A program made the translations under genes and the position numbers. The notes under the pieces are model-generated. The model did not search any database and was not told the origin of the DNA. It saw nothing but the letters and a program-made list of their open reading frames with translations. DNA of 64,000 nt from CAIXSE01 sp040769125. GTDB lineage: Bacteria > Actinomycetota > Thermoleophilia > UBA2241. The stretch spans positions 1,736,001-1,800,000 of the forward strand of contig JAXGLO010000001.1 in the NCBI GenBank assembly GCA_040769125.1, written 5' to 3'. Within the stretch, counting starts at the first letter, position 1, and every line of letters starts with the position of its first letter. Below are positions 26,224 to 33,943 of this stretch, in pieces.

Positions 26224-27228
26224 CTAGATCGAAACCAGATTAACGATCGAGTGGTTCGCCATATACGGCTTGGCAAGGTACGGGTGCACGAAGCCCTCCT
26301 GATGAAGAAACCAGATTCTCCAAAGTCCAGTTTGTCGCCCGTCTTCATCAACATCTAGATCGCCGTAGCCAGTTACAACACAATCAGCCTGAACAAGCTC
26401 TTGCATGCATCTCGCTCTTTCTTGATCATCATTTCGTACGCGAACGAAGAATTTAAAGCTATTCCTCGGATCCATTCCCATGTTCTTCCAGATTTCTCTT
26501 TTGCTAACTCGTAAAGACCGCTCAGAAATCTCAAACGTACCGACTATTTTCCAAGGATCATATGGATTATTTGTGCTCGTCTTTTGCGGTGAGAATACCT
26601 GGTAGCCGTATGATATTTCACTAGAAATATTGATTGGTTTGAAGTCAAAGTCATGTGCATCAACTACGAGCTGGCCTGCCTTTAAACCGTTACAAAGAGC
26701 CATTGATACATTGAATGAACTAGGATCATATGACGCCATGTGCTGCGTAAAATTACTCAAGAGCTTGTTTTTCAGATCACTTGGTGACTCTATTGGCTTT
26801 ATCAAATATTTCTTCTTAAGCTTCAATAGAAAAGCCTTGAGCCGACTCAGTTCATCTGGATCATTTGATTTATCATCGGGCGTCTTGCAGTAGTAGACCC
26901 AAGTCGGACGTCCCAGCTCAATGTTCCGCTTGATCTCGTGTACACTACCGGATTCAGAGGTCCCGACAGGCGTTCCAAGCCTCTCGTTAAACACGGCAAC
27001 CATCAAGTCGATGCCGCGCTGCTCGAGCTGGCGGTCGATCGCTGCCTGGACTCCGTCTTCGCTTGTTTCGGGAATCGCTTGGTTCCAGTCAACGGCCTCA
27101 AGTCTCACTGGAGCCGCGTAGTTCGCCTCATTCCACTCTCTAACTGCGTCAAACACGACATCAACTAGTCTTTTCGCATCCTTCGGCGACACAACCCACA
27201 CTGTTTTCAGCAAGGCAAACTTATCCAC
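26224..27228 (-). CDS. DUF4062/TIR-like N-terminal domain protein of unknown function
   Basis: 334 residues from GTG 27228, 5 bp after the upstream gene's stop, with a GGGAGGG site 8 nt before it. The N-terminal about 115 residues ('LLKTVWVVSPKDAKRLVD', 'VRLEAVDWNQAIPE', 'GIDLMVAVFNERLGTPVG', 'SGSVHEIKRNIELGRPTWVYY') follow the DUF4062 pattern, a TIR-like Rossmannoid domain, including the 'SGxxxEI' helix. The remaining about 215 residues are unrecognised. Base composition is clearly more AT-rich than the core genome, indicating acquisition. It forms a two-gene unit with the glycosyltransferase-like gene. A signalling or NAD-processing defence role is plausible but unproven. Confidence 0.7.
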   Translation of the reverse strand: MDKFALLKTVWVVSPKDAKRLVDVVFDAVREWNEANYAAPVRLEAVDWNQAIPETSEDGVQAAIDRQLEQRGIDLMVAVFNERLGTPVGTSESGSVHEIKRNIELGRPTWVYYCKTPDDKSNDPDELSRLKAFLLKLKKKYLIKPIESPSDLKNKLLSNFTQHMASYDPSSFNVSMALCNGLKAGQLVVDAHDFDFKPINISSEISYGYQVFSPQKTSTNNPYDPWKIVGTFEISERSLRVSKREIWKNMGMDPRNSFKFFVRVRNDDQERARCMQELVQADCVVTGYGDLDVDEDGRQTGLWRIWFLHQEGFVHPYLAKPYMANHSIVNLVSI

Positions 27229-27232
27229 GTGA

Positions 27233-27928
27233 TCAGCCCTCCCATGGAATCGGCTTAGAGTGATCGAACCAGGTTGCCTCATAGTCGTGTACAACGTAGG
27301 TTCTCGAACCCTTCACCTCACGAGGTGTTGCAAGAAGATGGCCAGAGGGAACAATCGCGACTCTCTCTGCGTTTCGTGGATGTCGCAGGAACTCTGAGAG
27401 ATGCCAAGTGGAGAATGAATCGAGCACGGGCCGGTCGCCAATCAAGAAGCAGGCGTCGAGAAAGTCCAGCCAGAAAGCTTGGGCGGGCTCACTGATGAGC
27501 ACCGCGTTGCCAACTACCACATCCAAGCCACGCTCAAGCCGGATTCGACGCCCCAACTCACCCTTCCATGCGAGCGGATCTTGGCTCTCTTCGGAAAGGA
27601 TGACGCCTCGAGGCGAAATGGCGAGGTCAGTCTCAATATTCTCGAGACTTCGCAAAGGTGTGGTGTCCATGTCTGCGTAGATGCCACCAAACTTGTACAG
27701 AATAAGGTATCGAGCCGCATCACACTTTTTGATCAGTCTATCTATTCGCCTCCAAGGCTCCGCGTATTGTGGGAAGCTGGCCTGCAGTAGAAGCGTCAGC
27801 GCAGACTCATCCCAGAAACGATACTCAAAAGACGGATGCAGCCTCTTCCAGCTCTCGATGTTCTTGGCATACCGCTCAGGGACTGCGGAAGCACCTTGAT
27901 ACCACATCTGGTGAATCACCTTCCGCAC
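27233..27928 (-). CDS. OCH1-like glycosyltransferase (DXD, sugar-binding family)
   Basis: 231 residues from GTG 27928, chosen because GGGGAGGT lies 7 nt upstream and homologues start at this 'KVIHQMWYQG' strand. The family signatures are 'ESWKRLHPSFEYRFWDE' and 'KCDAARYLILYKFGGIYADMDTTPL', with the DxD metal/nucleotide-sugar motif at residues 86-88. Enzymes of this type (Gly_transf_sug) transfer hexoses or similar sugars to glycans, lipids or proteins. No membrane segment is seen. It is the upstream partner of the DUF4062/TIR-like gene, an unusual pairing; lower GC than the core. Acceptor unknown. Confidence 0.82.
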   Translation of the reverse strand: MRKVIHQMWYQGASAVPERYAKNIESWKRLHPSFEYRFWDESALTLLLQASFPQYAEPWRRIDRLIKKCDAARYLILYKFGGIYADMDTTPLRSLENIETDLAISPRGVILSEESQDPLAWKGELGRRIRLERGLDVVVGNAVLISEPAQAFWLDFLDACFLIGDRPVLDSFSTWHLSEFLRHPRNAERVAIVPSGHLLATPREVKGSRTYVVHDYEATWFDHSKPIPWEG

Positions 27929-28324
27929 GCAGCGCACCTCCCCTCCGTGCGCCCAGCAGGTGCGTGCTCCCTGAGGGCGCTCGTCCACCGGTTCGTCAAA
28001 CACTCAGCCCATAACCTACCATTGAGGCTCCAGTCTACTACTCGCCTCGGGTGCATCGGAGGGAGTTGGAGTTGCCAGTGAAGATGTCCCTGGCATCGCT
28101 TCTCCGCGAAGATGGTGCTGAGCTCCGTCGACCGGTCTCACCCAGGAGTTGCCTGACCTCGTGTCATCAGCGGGATCTGTCGACCCGTCGGCGGGGCTCT
28201 GTCCATCGTGCACGCGACCGGAACGGGCGGCGTGACCTCATAGGAGCCTGCGCTCACAGGCGCCCGTCACTGGCCTGTCCGCCCGCCCGGCCGGTGCGTG
28301 CCTTCACGGGAAGGCGGGTCCAGC
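27929..28324. other. Spacer between the glycosyltransferase gene and an IS110 element
   Basis: 396 bp without a supported gene. It should hold the promoter of the leftward glycosyltransferase pair and the 5' non-coding end of the rightward IS110 element, which in this family encodes a bridge RNA. I cannot delimit either. Confidence 0.4.
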
Positions 28325-29251
28325 ATGGCACAGAGCACAGCGTTCGTCATCGGCGGCGTCGACACTCAGGGCCGCAGTCACCATGCGGCGGTGATCGACG
28401 AGGCCGGCAGGATCCTCGGCTCCGCCGAGTTCGTCGTCAGCACGGCCGGGTACCGCAGGCTCCTGCACTGGATGCGGGGCCACGGGGCGCCCTCGAAGGT
28501 CGGCGTCGAAGGCACGGGCACCTACGGCGCCGGTCTGTGCCGCTTTCCTGCAGGCCGCGGGTGTGCGCGTGGTGGAGGTCGATCGCCCCGACCGGCGCCT
28601 GCGGCGCCAGCACGGCAAGACCGACGCCCTCGACGCCGAAGCGGCTGCGCGCTCGGTGCTCGCCGGGACCGCGACGGCGTCGTCGAGTCGATCCGTGCCC
28701 TGCGCACGGCGCGCTCGGGAGCGGTGAAGGCGCGTAGCGCCGCCCTCAACGCCCTGCACGGCATGGTCGTCACGGCGCCCGCCGAACTGCGCAGCGCGAT
28801 CGTGATGGCCGAGGGCGAGGTGAAGGAGCTTGACGCGGCGCTCTCGCAGCTCGTCCGTCGGGCGGCGCCGCGCACGATCGCCCTGCGCGCCATCGGCGTC
28901 GATCACGCCGGCCAGTTCCTGATCACGGCCGGTGAGCGGCCGGAGCGCCTGCGCTCAGAAGCCGCCTTCGCCCACCTCTGCGGTGCGGCGCCGATCCCCG
29001 CCTCGAGCGGACGCACGAGGCGCCATCGTCTTCACCGCAGCGGCGACCGCGCCGCCAACCGTGCCCTGCATCTGGCCGTCGTCGTGCGGCTACGCTGCTG
29101 CCCGCGCGCTCGTCGCTACGTGGAACGGCGCACCGCTGAGGGTCTCTCCAAACCCGAGATCAGGCGCTGCCTGAAGCGCTACCTGGTGCGCGAGGTCTTC
29201 CAGACGCTGACGGCCGATCTCCGAGAGCTCCACGGGCTTGACGGGATATAG
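28325..29251 (+). pseudogene. IS110-family transposase, internally frameshifted
   Basis: ATG 28325 opens 'VIGGVDTQGRSHHAAVID', the RuvC-like DEDD start of IS110 transposases. The C-terminal transposase_20 domain is 'AGERPERLRSEAAFAHLCGAAPIPASSG' and 'HRLHRSGDRAANRALH'. Between about 28546 and 28690 the expected 'EVDRPDRRLRRQHGKTDALDAEAAARS' segment is in a different frame (compensating indels). The hairpin-helical middle is also shortened. The single open frame is thus mis-coded through the DEDD domain, so it is probably inactive. Confidence 0.82.
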
Positions 29252-29274
29252 GAGCATCTCGCTTCCGTTGCCAC

Positions 29275-29600
29275 CTACGGACTGACCGGTGCAAGAGCGT
29301 GTCGGTTCTCGGCGAGCATCTTCTCGTACTCGGCCGGGGAGCGGTAGCCCAGAGCCGAGTGCCGGCGGTGCGGGTTGTAGAAGCCCTCGATGTAGCCGAA
29401 CACGGCCAGACGTGCGTCGTCCCGCCGCTTGAAGCGTTCACGCTGCACGAGCTCGGTCTTGAAGGAGGCCATGAAGCTCTCGGCGGCAGCGCCCTCGTAG
29501 GCATCACCTGGTGAGCCCATGGAGGCGAGGATCCCCGACTCGCGGAGCGTGCGGCCGAAGGCCAGCGAGCGGTACTGCCCGCTGCGGACGCTCTCATGTA
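29275..29600 (-). pseudogene. IS3-family orfB, C-terminal fragment
   Basis: Encodes 'GQYRSLAFGRTLRESGIL', 'GSPGDAYEGAAAESFMASFKTEL' and 'FYNPHRRHSALGYRSPAEYE', the last catalytic block and C-terminus of IS3 OrfB. The catalytic Glu is in 'AAAESFM'. Its N-terminal counterpart lies beyond the inserted IS110 element. Confidence 0.85.
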
Positions 29601-29602
29601 TG

Positions 29603-30652
29603 TCAAGTGCCCGACAGAAGAACGTGGTAGACCCCTCTGGCCACGTAGCGTTTCAGGCAGCGCATGATCTCGCGCTTGCCGAGTCCCTCGGCCAGACGTC
29701 GCTCGACGTACGCCTTTGTGCGCGCATCGCTGCGCATGCGGAAGAGGATGATCATGTGCAGGGCCGAGTTGGTTTGGCGGTCGCCGCCGCGGTTCAAGCG
29801 GTGGCGCACCGTCTTACCGGAGGAGGCCGGGATCGGGCAGGCGCCGCAGAGCATGGCGAAGCCCGCCTCGGAGCGCAGGCGCTCGGGGTTCTGGCCAGCG
29901 GTGACCAAGAGCTTGCCGGCGTTCTGTACGCCCACGCCCGGCAAGGCGAGCAGGCCGGGCGCGAGCTCGGCGACCAGCGGTGCGATCAGGCGGTCGAGGT
30001 CGGCGATCTCGTCTGAGAGTTCGAGGATGCGCCGCGCCAGGCTGCGCAGGGCGATCCTCGTCGCCACCACCTCGTCGCGGTAGGCGACCGTATCGGGGCG
30101 CCAGGAGGCGCAGGTGCGCAGGCGGCGCATGCTCGTCAGATGGCGCAGCTGGTCGCGCACCTCGTCGGGGGCAGCGACGATGGTGTTATGCAGTTGCTGG
30201 AGGGTAGCCCGCCGACAGCACACAGCCGTCTTGTGCGTCGTGCGCAGCACGCGCAGCGCCTCCACGGCGCCGCTGCGTTCCTTGGCGACCTGCACGCGCT
30301 GTCCGGTGAGCGCCGCACGAGCGGCGGCGATGGCATCAAGGACGTCGTCCTTGCCCGCTCCACGGCGCTGCGATCTGTCGGGCCCGGTGACCTCGAGGAC
30401 CGGCACCCCCGCGCATGCGAGGTGACGGGCGATGCCGGCGCCGTAGGTGCCGGTCGCCTCGATGCCGACGCGCTTGAGGCTGCCGAATGCGGTGAACTAC
30501 GCCAACATCTTGCGGTAGCCCTGGCGAGTGGTCGCAAACGCCTGCGCACCCAGGACCTCGCCGCCCGCGTCGACCGCCGCCGCGGCGTGCAGGTCCTGGT
30601 GGGTATCGATGCCACCGATGACATCGCGGCCGGTCGGTGAGATACTGGACAC
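29603..30652 (-). pseudogene. IS110-family transposase with one in-frame amber codon
   Basis: From GTG 30652 the frame reads 'DVIGGIDTHQDLHAAAAVD' (first catalytic Asp) to 'YRKMLA'. It then meets TAG at 30499-30497 and continues in the same frame as 'FTAFGSLKRVGIEATGTYGAGIARH' through the complete C-terminal transposase_20 domain ('LPGVGVQNAGKLLVTAGQNPERL', 'CPIPASSGKTVRHRLNRGGDRQTNSALH'). Only this stop separates it from an intact gene of about 349 codons. A TGG-to-TAG change is the simplest explanation. Confidence 0.85.
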
Positions 30653-30836
30653 GTCGGCTCCTTTCGCTTGCGCTGATCGGGGTTGGCACCAGCCTTGCCC
30701 GACGCCGGACACGACAGTGAAGGGACACTCTGGTCAGGCTCTCATCAGGTCACGCGCATCGGTCGAGGCCGGAACCTCGACCGGCTGCCCCCGAGTGGCG
30801 ACACGTCCGGGGAATGACACGCAAGGGTCGATCAGA

Positions 30837-30929
30837 GTGCGGGTCAGGCCACCGGAGGCAGACGGTTCCGCACATCCTCTCGCATCGATCGCTGTGCGGG
30901 TCAGACCACGCGAGGAAGCCGGTATGCAC
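30837..30929 (-). ncRNA. Candidate bridge RNA segment of the IS110 element
   Basis: The non-coding end upstream of the transposase (30653-about 30940) contains two related stem-loops. One at 30837-30873 is closed by GTGCGG/CCGCAC. One at 30894-30929 is closed by GTGC/GCAC. Both carry the motif GTGCGGGTCAG-N-CCAC (plus strand), 57 nt apart. Bridge RNAs of IS110 elements lie in this position and contain two internal-loop hairpins that recognise target and donor DNA. Identification is by position and shape only. Confidence 0.4.
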
Positions 30930-30939
30930 ATACTCACTA

Positions 30940-31523
30940 TCTGAGTGATGGATCAGCCCGGGCGCCGGACGGCGCATCGTCGTGGCCATCTCCAGGGCAT
31001 CGATCACGATGTCGGTCTTCAGGTCGCCGCGCATCGACCAGCCGCAGCAGAAGCGCGAGTGGACGTCGATGATCGCGGCGAGGAAGAGCGGAGCCCTCCC
31101 AGGTCGGGATGTAGGTGACGTCGGCGACGTGAGAGCTCATCCGGCCTGCCGGCGGTGAACCTGCGGCGTACGAGGTCGGGCGCGGCCGGGGTCTCTGCCG
31201 CAGAGCCACGTACGTGGCGCCTGCCGCGCCTCGAGACGCCCTTGGGGTTCCAACTCGCGCAGCAAGCGCGTGACACGTTTACGGGAGACGGAAAGGCCGT
31301 CCAGGGCGTGCAGTTCGGCGTGCACGCGGGGCGCCCCGTAGATGCCGTGCGAGGCCTTGTGGATCTCGGTGATGCGCGCCTTGAGGCGTTCGTCCTGCTG
31401 CGCCCTCGCCGAGGGCGGCCGCCGCTTCCAGGCGTGGTAGCCCGCGCGCGTCACGCCGAGGGCGCGGGCCAGGCGGGAGACGGAGTGGCATGACTTCGCT
31501 TCATCGATCAGACGGAACTTCAT
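30940..31523 (-). pseudogene. IS3-family orfB, N-terminal part, multiply frameshifted
   Basis: Starts 'MKFRLIDEAKSCHSVSRLARALGVTRAGYHAWKRR', followed by 'HGIYGAPRVHAEL' and 'VSRKRVTRLLRE'. The reading then jumps frames to 'DVTYIPTWEG' and again to 'MRGDLKTDIVIDALEMA' and 'GLIHHSD', where the IS110 insertion begins. At least two indels lie before the insertion point. Confidence 0.82.
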
Positions 31524-31803
31524 TTGCGCCGATCGGTCTCCCGAGCGAAGAAAAGCGCCGCCTTGCGAGAGGATCTCCTTCTCCTCCCCAGGGGATGCGC
31601 ACCTCGCGGCGCAGGCGTAGGAGCTCGGCCCGCTCCTCGCTCGTGAGGCCCTCGCGCAGACCCTCGTCGACCTCGGCCTGGCGGACCCAGGTTCTGAGCG
31701 TGCCGGGGGCGATTCCCAGTTGCTTGGCGGTCGGTCTGATGCCCCGCTGACCGACCCGGTAGAGGCGGACGGCCTCACGTCTGAACTCCGGTGTGTGCGC
31801 CAC
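31501..31803 (-). CDS. IS3-family orfA (helix-turn-helix)
   Basis: 100 codons from GTG 31803: 'HTPEFRREAVRLYRVGQRGIRPTAKQLGIAPGTLRTWVRQ', the OrfA DNA-binding domain of IS3 elements, followed by a short coiled coil. It overlaps the orfB start in another frame as in intact IS3 elements, but orfB is broken, so no functional transposase is expected. Confidence 0.75.
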   Translation of the reverse strand: MAHTPEFRREAVRLYRVGQRGIRPTAKQLGIAPGTLRTWVRQAEVDEGLREGLTSEERAELLRLRREVRIPWGGEGDPLARRRFSSLGRPIGANEVPSDR

Positions 31804-31877
31804 GTCGAGACTCCCTTCTGGACGCTGATGGTGTTCACTTTCAGGGTGCCGACGAGAAGGGGTCAACTCCATCAGAG

Positions 31878-31975
31878 GCCTAACAAGGGCATCCAACAGA
31901 CAAGCCGCCCTTTACGGTATGCTCGGGCTGAAGCCATTCGCGGCGGCTTGCAGCTGATGCCCAACAACGTTAGCC
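31878..31975 (+). other. attC-like recombination site 1 (integron cassette boundary)
   Basis: 98 bp bounded by GCCTAAC (31878-31884) and GTTAGCC (31969-31975), matching the RYYYAAC and GTTRRRY core sites of attC. Internal arms pair: GGGCATC (31887-31893) with GATGCCC (31956-31962), and AAGCCGCC (31902-31909) with GGCGGCTT (31942-31949). Unpaired spacers lie between them, as in folded attC sites. The recombination point after G31969 leaves a 25-nt leader before the TIR gene. No integrase gene is in the window. Confidence 0.65.
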
Positions 31976-31994
31976 GATACAAGGAGGCATCCAA

Positions 31995-32900
31995 ATGCCC
32001 ACGATTGGAAGAGTTTATGTGTGCCACGCAAGCTTGGATAAACCCTTCGTTGATCGTTTAGTGACTGATCTGGCTGCGAGATCGATACCAGTTTGGTACG
32101 ACAAACTTGATTTGAGAATTGGCGAAAGCGTGCCAGGCGCAATTAATGCTGGCTTGAGTGACGCCAAATACTTTGCCATCGTACTGAGCAAGGCGTCGGT
32201 AGCCTCTGCTTGGGTTCGCGAAGAACTAAATGCCGCGCTGATGACGCAGGTCGCCAGAGGAGGAACCTTCATTCTCCCACTACTTCTCGAAGATTGCTTA
32301 ATTCCGCCCCTCCTTGCACATCGAAAATACGCGGACTTCCGGGCCGACTACTCAGTAGCCCTCTCTGAACTACTGTCAATTTGGGGTCAGGATTCAGACG
32401 CTTGCCTCAAGACAAGCAAAGCGACAGTTCATCCTTGGCCCGACGTAGAGATGTCGGATCAAGAGTTCATCTATCTTCATTCAACTCGCTTTGATAAGTT
32501 TTTTCGAATGAGTTGCTCACTCGATTGGACGGCCAACCACACAATTGACTACCTAACCGAGACACTTGCTTTGCCCTGGAACGTCGAAGTGAGTTCAGTT
32601 GGAATGAAGTGGTGCTTTAGCTATGACCTCAGATTCAATGGGAAGGGAATCCCTTTGAACACCAAACTTCGCGATGCCGGAATTCAAGTTGGTGCGGTAG
32701 TACAGATTGGGATTAGTGGAACGTACGAGGACTTGTACGAGAATGAGCTCAAGGAAGCGTTCTCGCCAGACAAGGTTTATCTTATGACCCCGGAGCTAAT
32801 GCTAAGGGAGCAGTGGTTGCAAGAACAGGTCGCAACTCGAGGGCTGTTGACACAAGCCAAGCTCAAGGAGATTGCCGACTCTTGCTTCTCACACGTGTAG
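31995..32900 (+). CDS. TIR domain protein with predicted ubiquitin-like C-terminal domain
   Basis: 301 residues; the ATG at 31995 follows a perfect AAGGAGG. Residues 5-130 are a TIR_2 domain: 'GRVYVCHASLDKPFVDRLVTDL', 'IPVWYDKLDLRIGESVPGAI', and 'SKASVASAWVREELNAAL' with the likely catalytic Glu77. Residues about 172-242 ('CSLDWTANHTIDYLTETLALPW', 'YDLRFNGKGIPLNTKLRDAGI', 'VGAVVQIGI') fit the strand-helix-strand pattern and closing 'xxAGIxxGxxVxI' of small ubiquitin-like (EsaB/YukD-type) domains. Many bacterial TIR proteins degrade NAD or make signalling nucleotides in phage defence. GC is far below the flanks. It is bracketed by attC-like sites. The UBL assignment is from pattern only. Confidence 0.8.
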   Translation: MPTIGRVYVCHASLDKPFVDRLVTDLAARSIPVWYDKLDLRIGESVPGAINAGLSDAKYFAIVLSKASVASAWVREELNAALMTQVARGGTFILPLLLEDCLIPPLLAHRKYADFRADYSVALSELLSIWGQDSDACLKTSKATVHPWPDVEMSDQEFIYLHSTRFDKFFRMSCSLDWTANHTIDYLTETLALPWNVEVSSVGMKWCFSYDLRFNGKGIPLNTKLRDAGIQVGAVVQIGISGTYEDLYENELKEAFSPDKVYLMTPELMLREQWLQEQVATRGLLTQAKLKEIADSCFSHV

Positions 32901-32901
32901 C

Positions 32902-32991
32902 GGCTAACCAGTCGCTCAACCCGACTGCGGAAGGAGCGTGTTCTTTCTGGTTGAGCGTCGGTGGCCGCAGCGGGTTAGCTTATCGTTAGGC
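32902..32991 (+). other. attC-like recombination site 2, directly after the TIR gene
   Basis: Starts 1 nt after the TIR stop codon. CTAAC (32904-32908) pairs with GTTAG (32985-32989). AACCCG-A-CTGCGG (32918-32930) pairs with CCGCAGCGGGTT (32965-32976), leaving one extrahelical A, the hallmark that orients integrase on attC. The terminal GTTAGGC is a consensus core site. The arm-spacer-arm layout and 90-bp length fit attC. Confidence 0.7.
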
Positions 32992-33025
32992 CTACTGGCG
33001 GACTTCGACCGGGGGACGATACTCG

Positions 33026-33163
33026 ATGACTGACGACGAATGCCGCGAGCTGCTCGCCTACCTGTTCGAACGCCATGTTCGTCAGCGGCACCCGCGCATT
33101 CACAGCCACTGCTGGGATGCCCCCTTCTCTGGTACCAGCAAGAGGGTGAGTGTCTCCGACTGA
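33026..33163 (+). CDS. Short open frame, probable 5' remnant of a second cassette gene
   Basis: 45 residues from ATG 33026 (MTDDECRELLAYLFERHV), with GGGGGA 10 nt upstream, 35 bp after the second attC-like core site. That is where the next cassette's gene would begin. Its last residues run into IS debris, so the original gene was probably cut by insertion. No family recognised. Confidence 0.35.
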   Translation: MTDDECRELLAYLFERHVRQRHPRIHSHCWDAPFSGTSKRVSVSD

Positions 33164-33182
33164 TGGCATCGTAGCGTAGCGG

Positions 33183-33646
33183 TCAGGCGCTGGCGGCCGG
33201 GGCTGCCGCGAACTCTTCCGGCGTCAGATAGCCAAGCGAGCTGTGCAGGTGCTCCGTGTTGTACTCGATGCGGAAGCGTTCGAGCAGGACGCGGGCGTGC
33301 TTGAGACTCCAGAACTCGTGTTCGTTCAGGCACTCGTCGCGGAGACGGCTTTGAAGGACTCGCCGAAGCCGTTCTGCTAGGGCTTGCCGGGAGCGATGTG
33401 GAAGGTGCCCGTGCCGGTCTCCTGGAGCCAGTCGACGACCTCGCTGGCGACGAACTCGCCTCCGTTGTCCTAGCGCATGACCGCGGGCGCGCCGTGCCGT
33501 TCGAAGAGCTCCGCGAGGACCGTCTTGACGGTGCGGGCGGTGATCGAGTGGGCGCCGTGCACGGCGAGTGCCACGTGCGTGTACTCGTCGACCACGGTGA
33601 GCACCTTCATCGTCCTGCCCGAGGAGACGGCTATCCTGCTCCCCTG
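33183..33646 (-). pseudogene. IS3-like orfB, C-terminal remnant with stops
   Basis: Minus-strand reading gives 'TMKVLTVVDEYTHVALAVHG', 'LAELFERHGAPAVMR', an amber codon, 'DNGGEFVASEVVDWLQ', 'FHIAPGKP', a second amber codon, 'QNGFGES', then after a frame change 'EYNTEHLHSSLGYLTPEEF' to the natural stop. The N-terminus is replaced by the end of another IS at about 33650. Confidence 0.85.
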
Positions 33647-33653
33647 ATTCTTG

Positions 33654-33890
33654 AAGCCACCCTTAGTACGCATTCATGATGAGTGCGAGAAGGAGGTGGC
33701 GTTTATGACAGACGTGCCCGACGAGGTGCAGCGCTGGACGGCGAAGCGCAAAGCAGCAGTGGTTCTCAGCATCGTGAAGGGTGAGACCTCGGCTGCCGAG
33801 GCAGCCCGCAAGTACGGCCTCACGACCACCGGGATCGAGCGCCGGCAGAAGCAGTTTTTCGCCGCCGGCGAGAGCGCCTGCCACGCCCCT
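33654..33890 (+). pseudogene. IS end plus orfA helix-turn-helix fragment
   Basis: Starts with the 32-bp end sequence shared with 22919-22950. ATG 33705 follows AAGGAGGTGG and encodes 'RWTAKRKAAVVLSIVKGETSAAEAARKYGLTTTGIERRQK', a transposase-type helix-turn-helix. Homology stops near 33890, where unrelated AT-rich DNA begins. Only the first part of the element remains. Confidence 0.75.
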
Positions 33891-33943
33891 CGATCGAGCG
33901 CTTCTTTCGCAACTCAGACGATTACTATGCGACTATGACTCGA

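Larger units (their letters stand above)
29275..31803 (-). mobile_element. IS3-family element interrupted by an IS110-family element
   Basis: The IS3 element runs leftward: orfA (31501-31803), the N-terminal part of orfB (to about 30940), then its C-terminal part at 29275-29600. Between the two orfB parts lies an IS110-family element. The orfB reading breaks after 'LIHHSD' and resumes at 'GQYRSLAFG', exactly as expected for an insertion. An orfA/orfB-type frameshift plus further indels show decay. Confidence 0.8.

Noticed and set aside
31137..31838. Single continuous orfB protein in the IS3 element
   Set aside because: The frame changes at least twice before the IS110 insertion, and the conserved motifs are spread over three frames.
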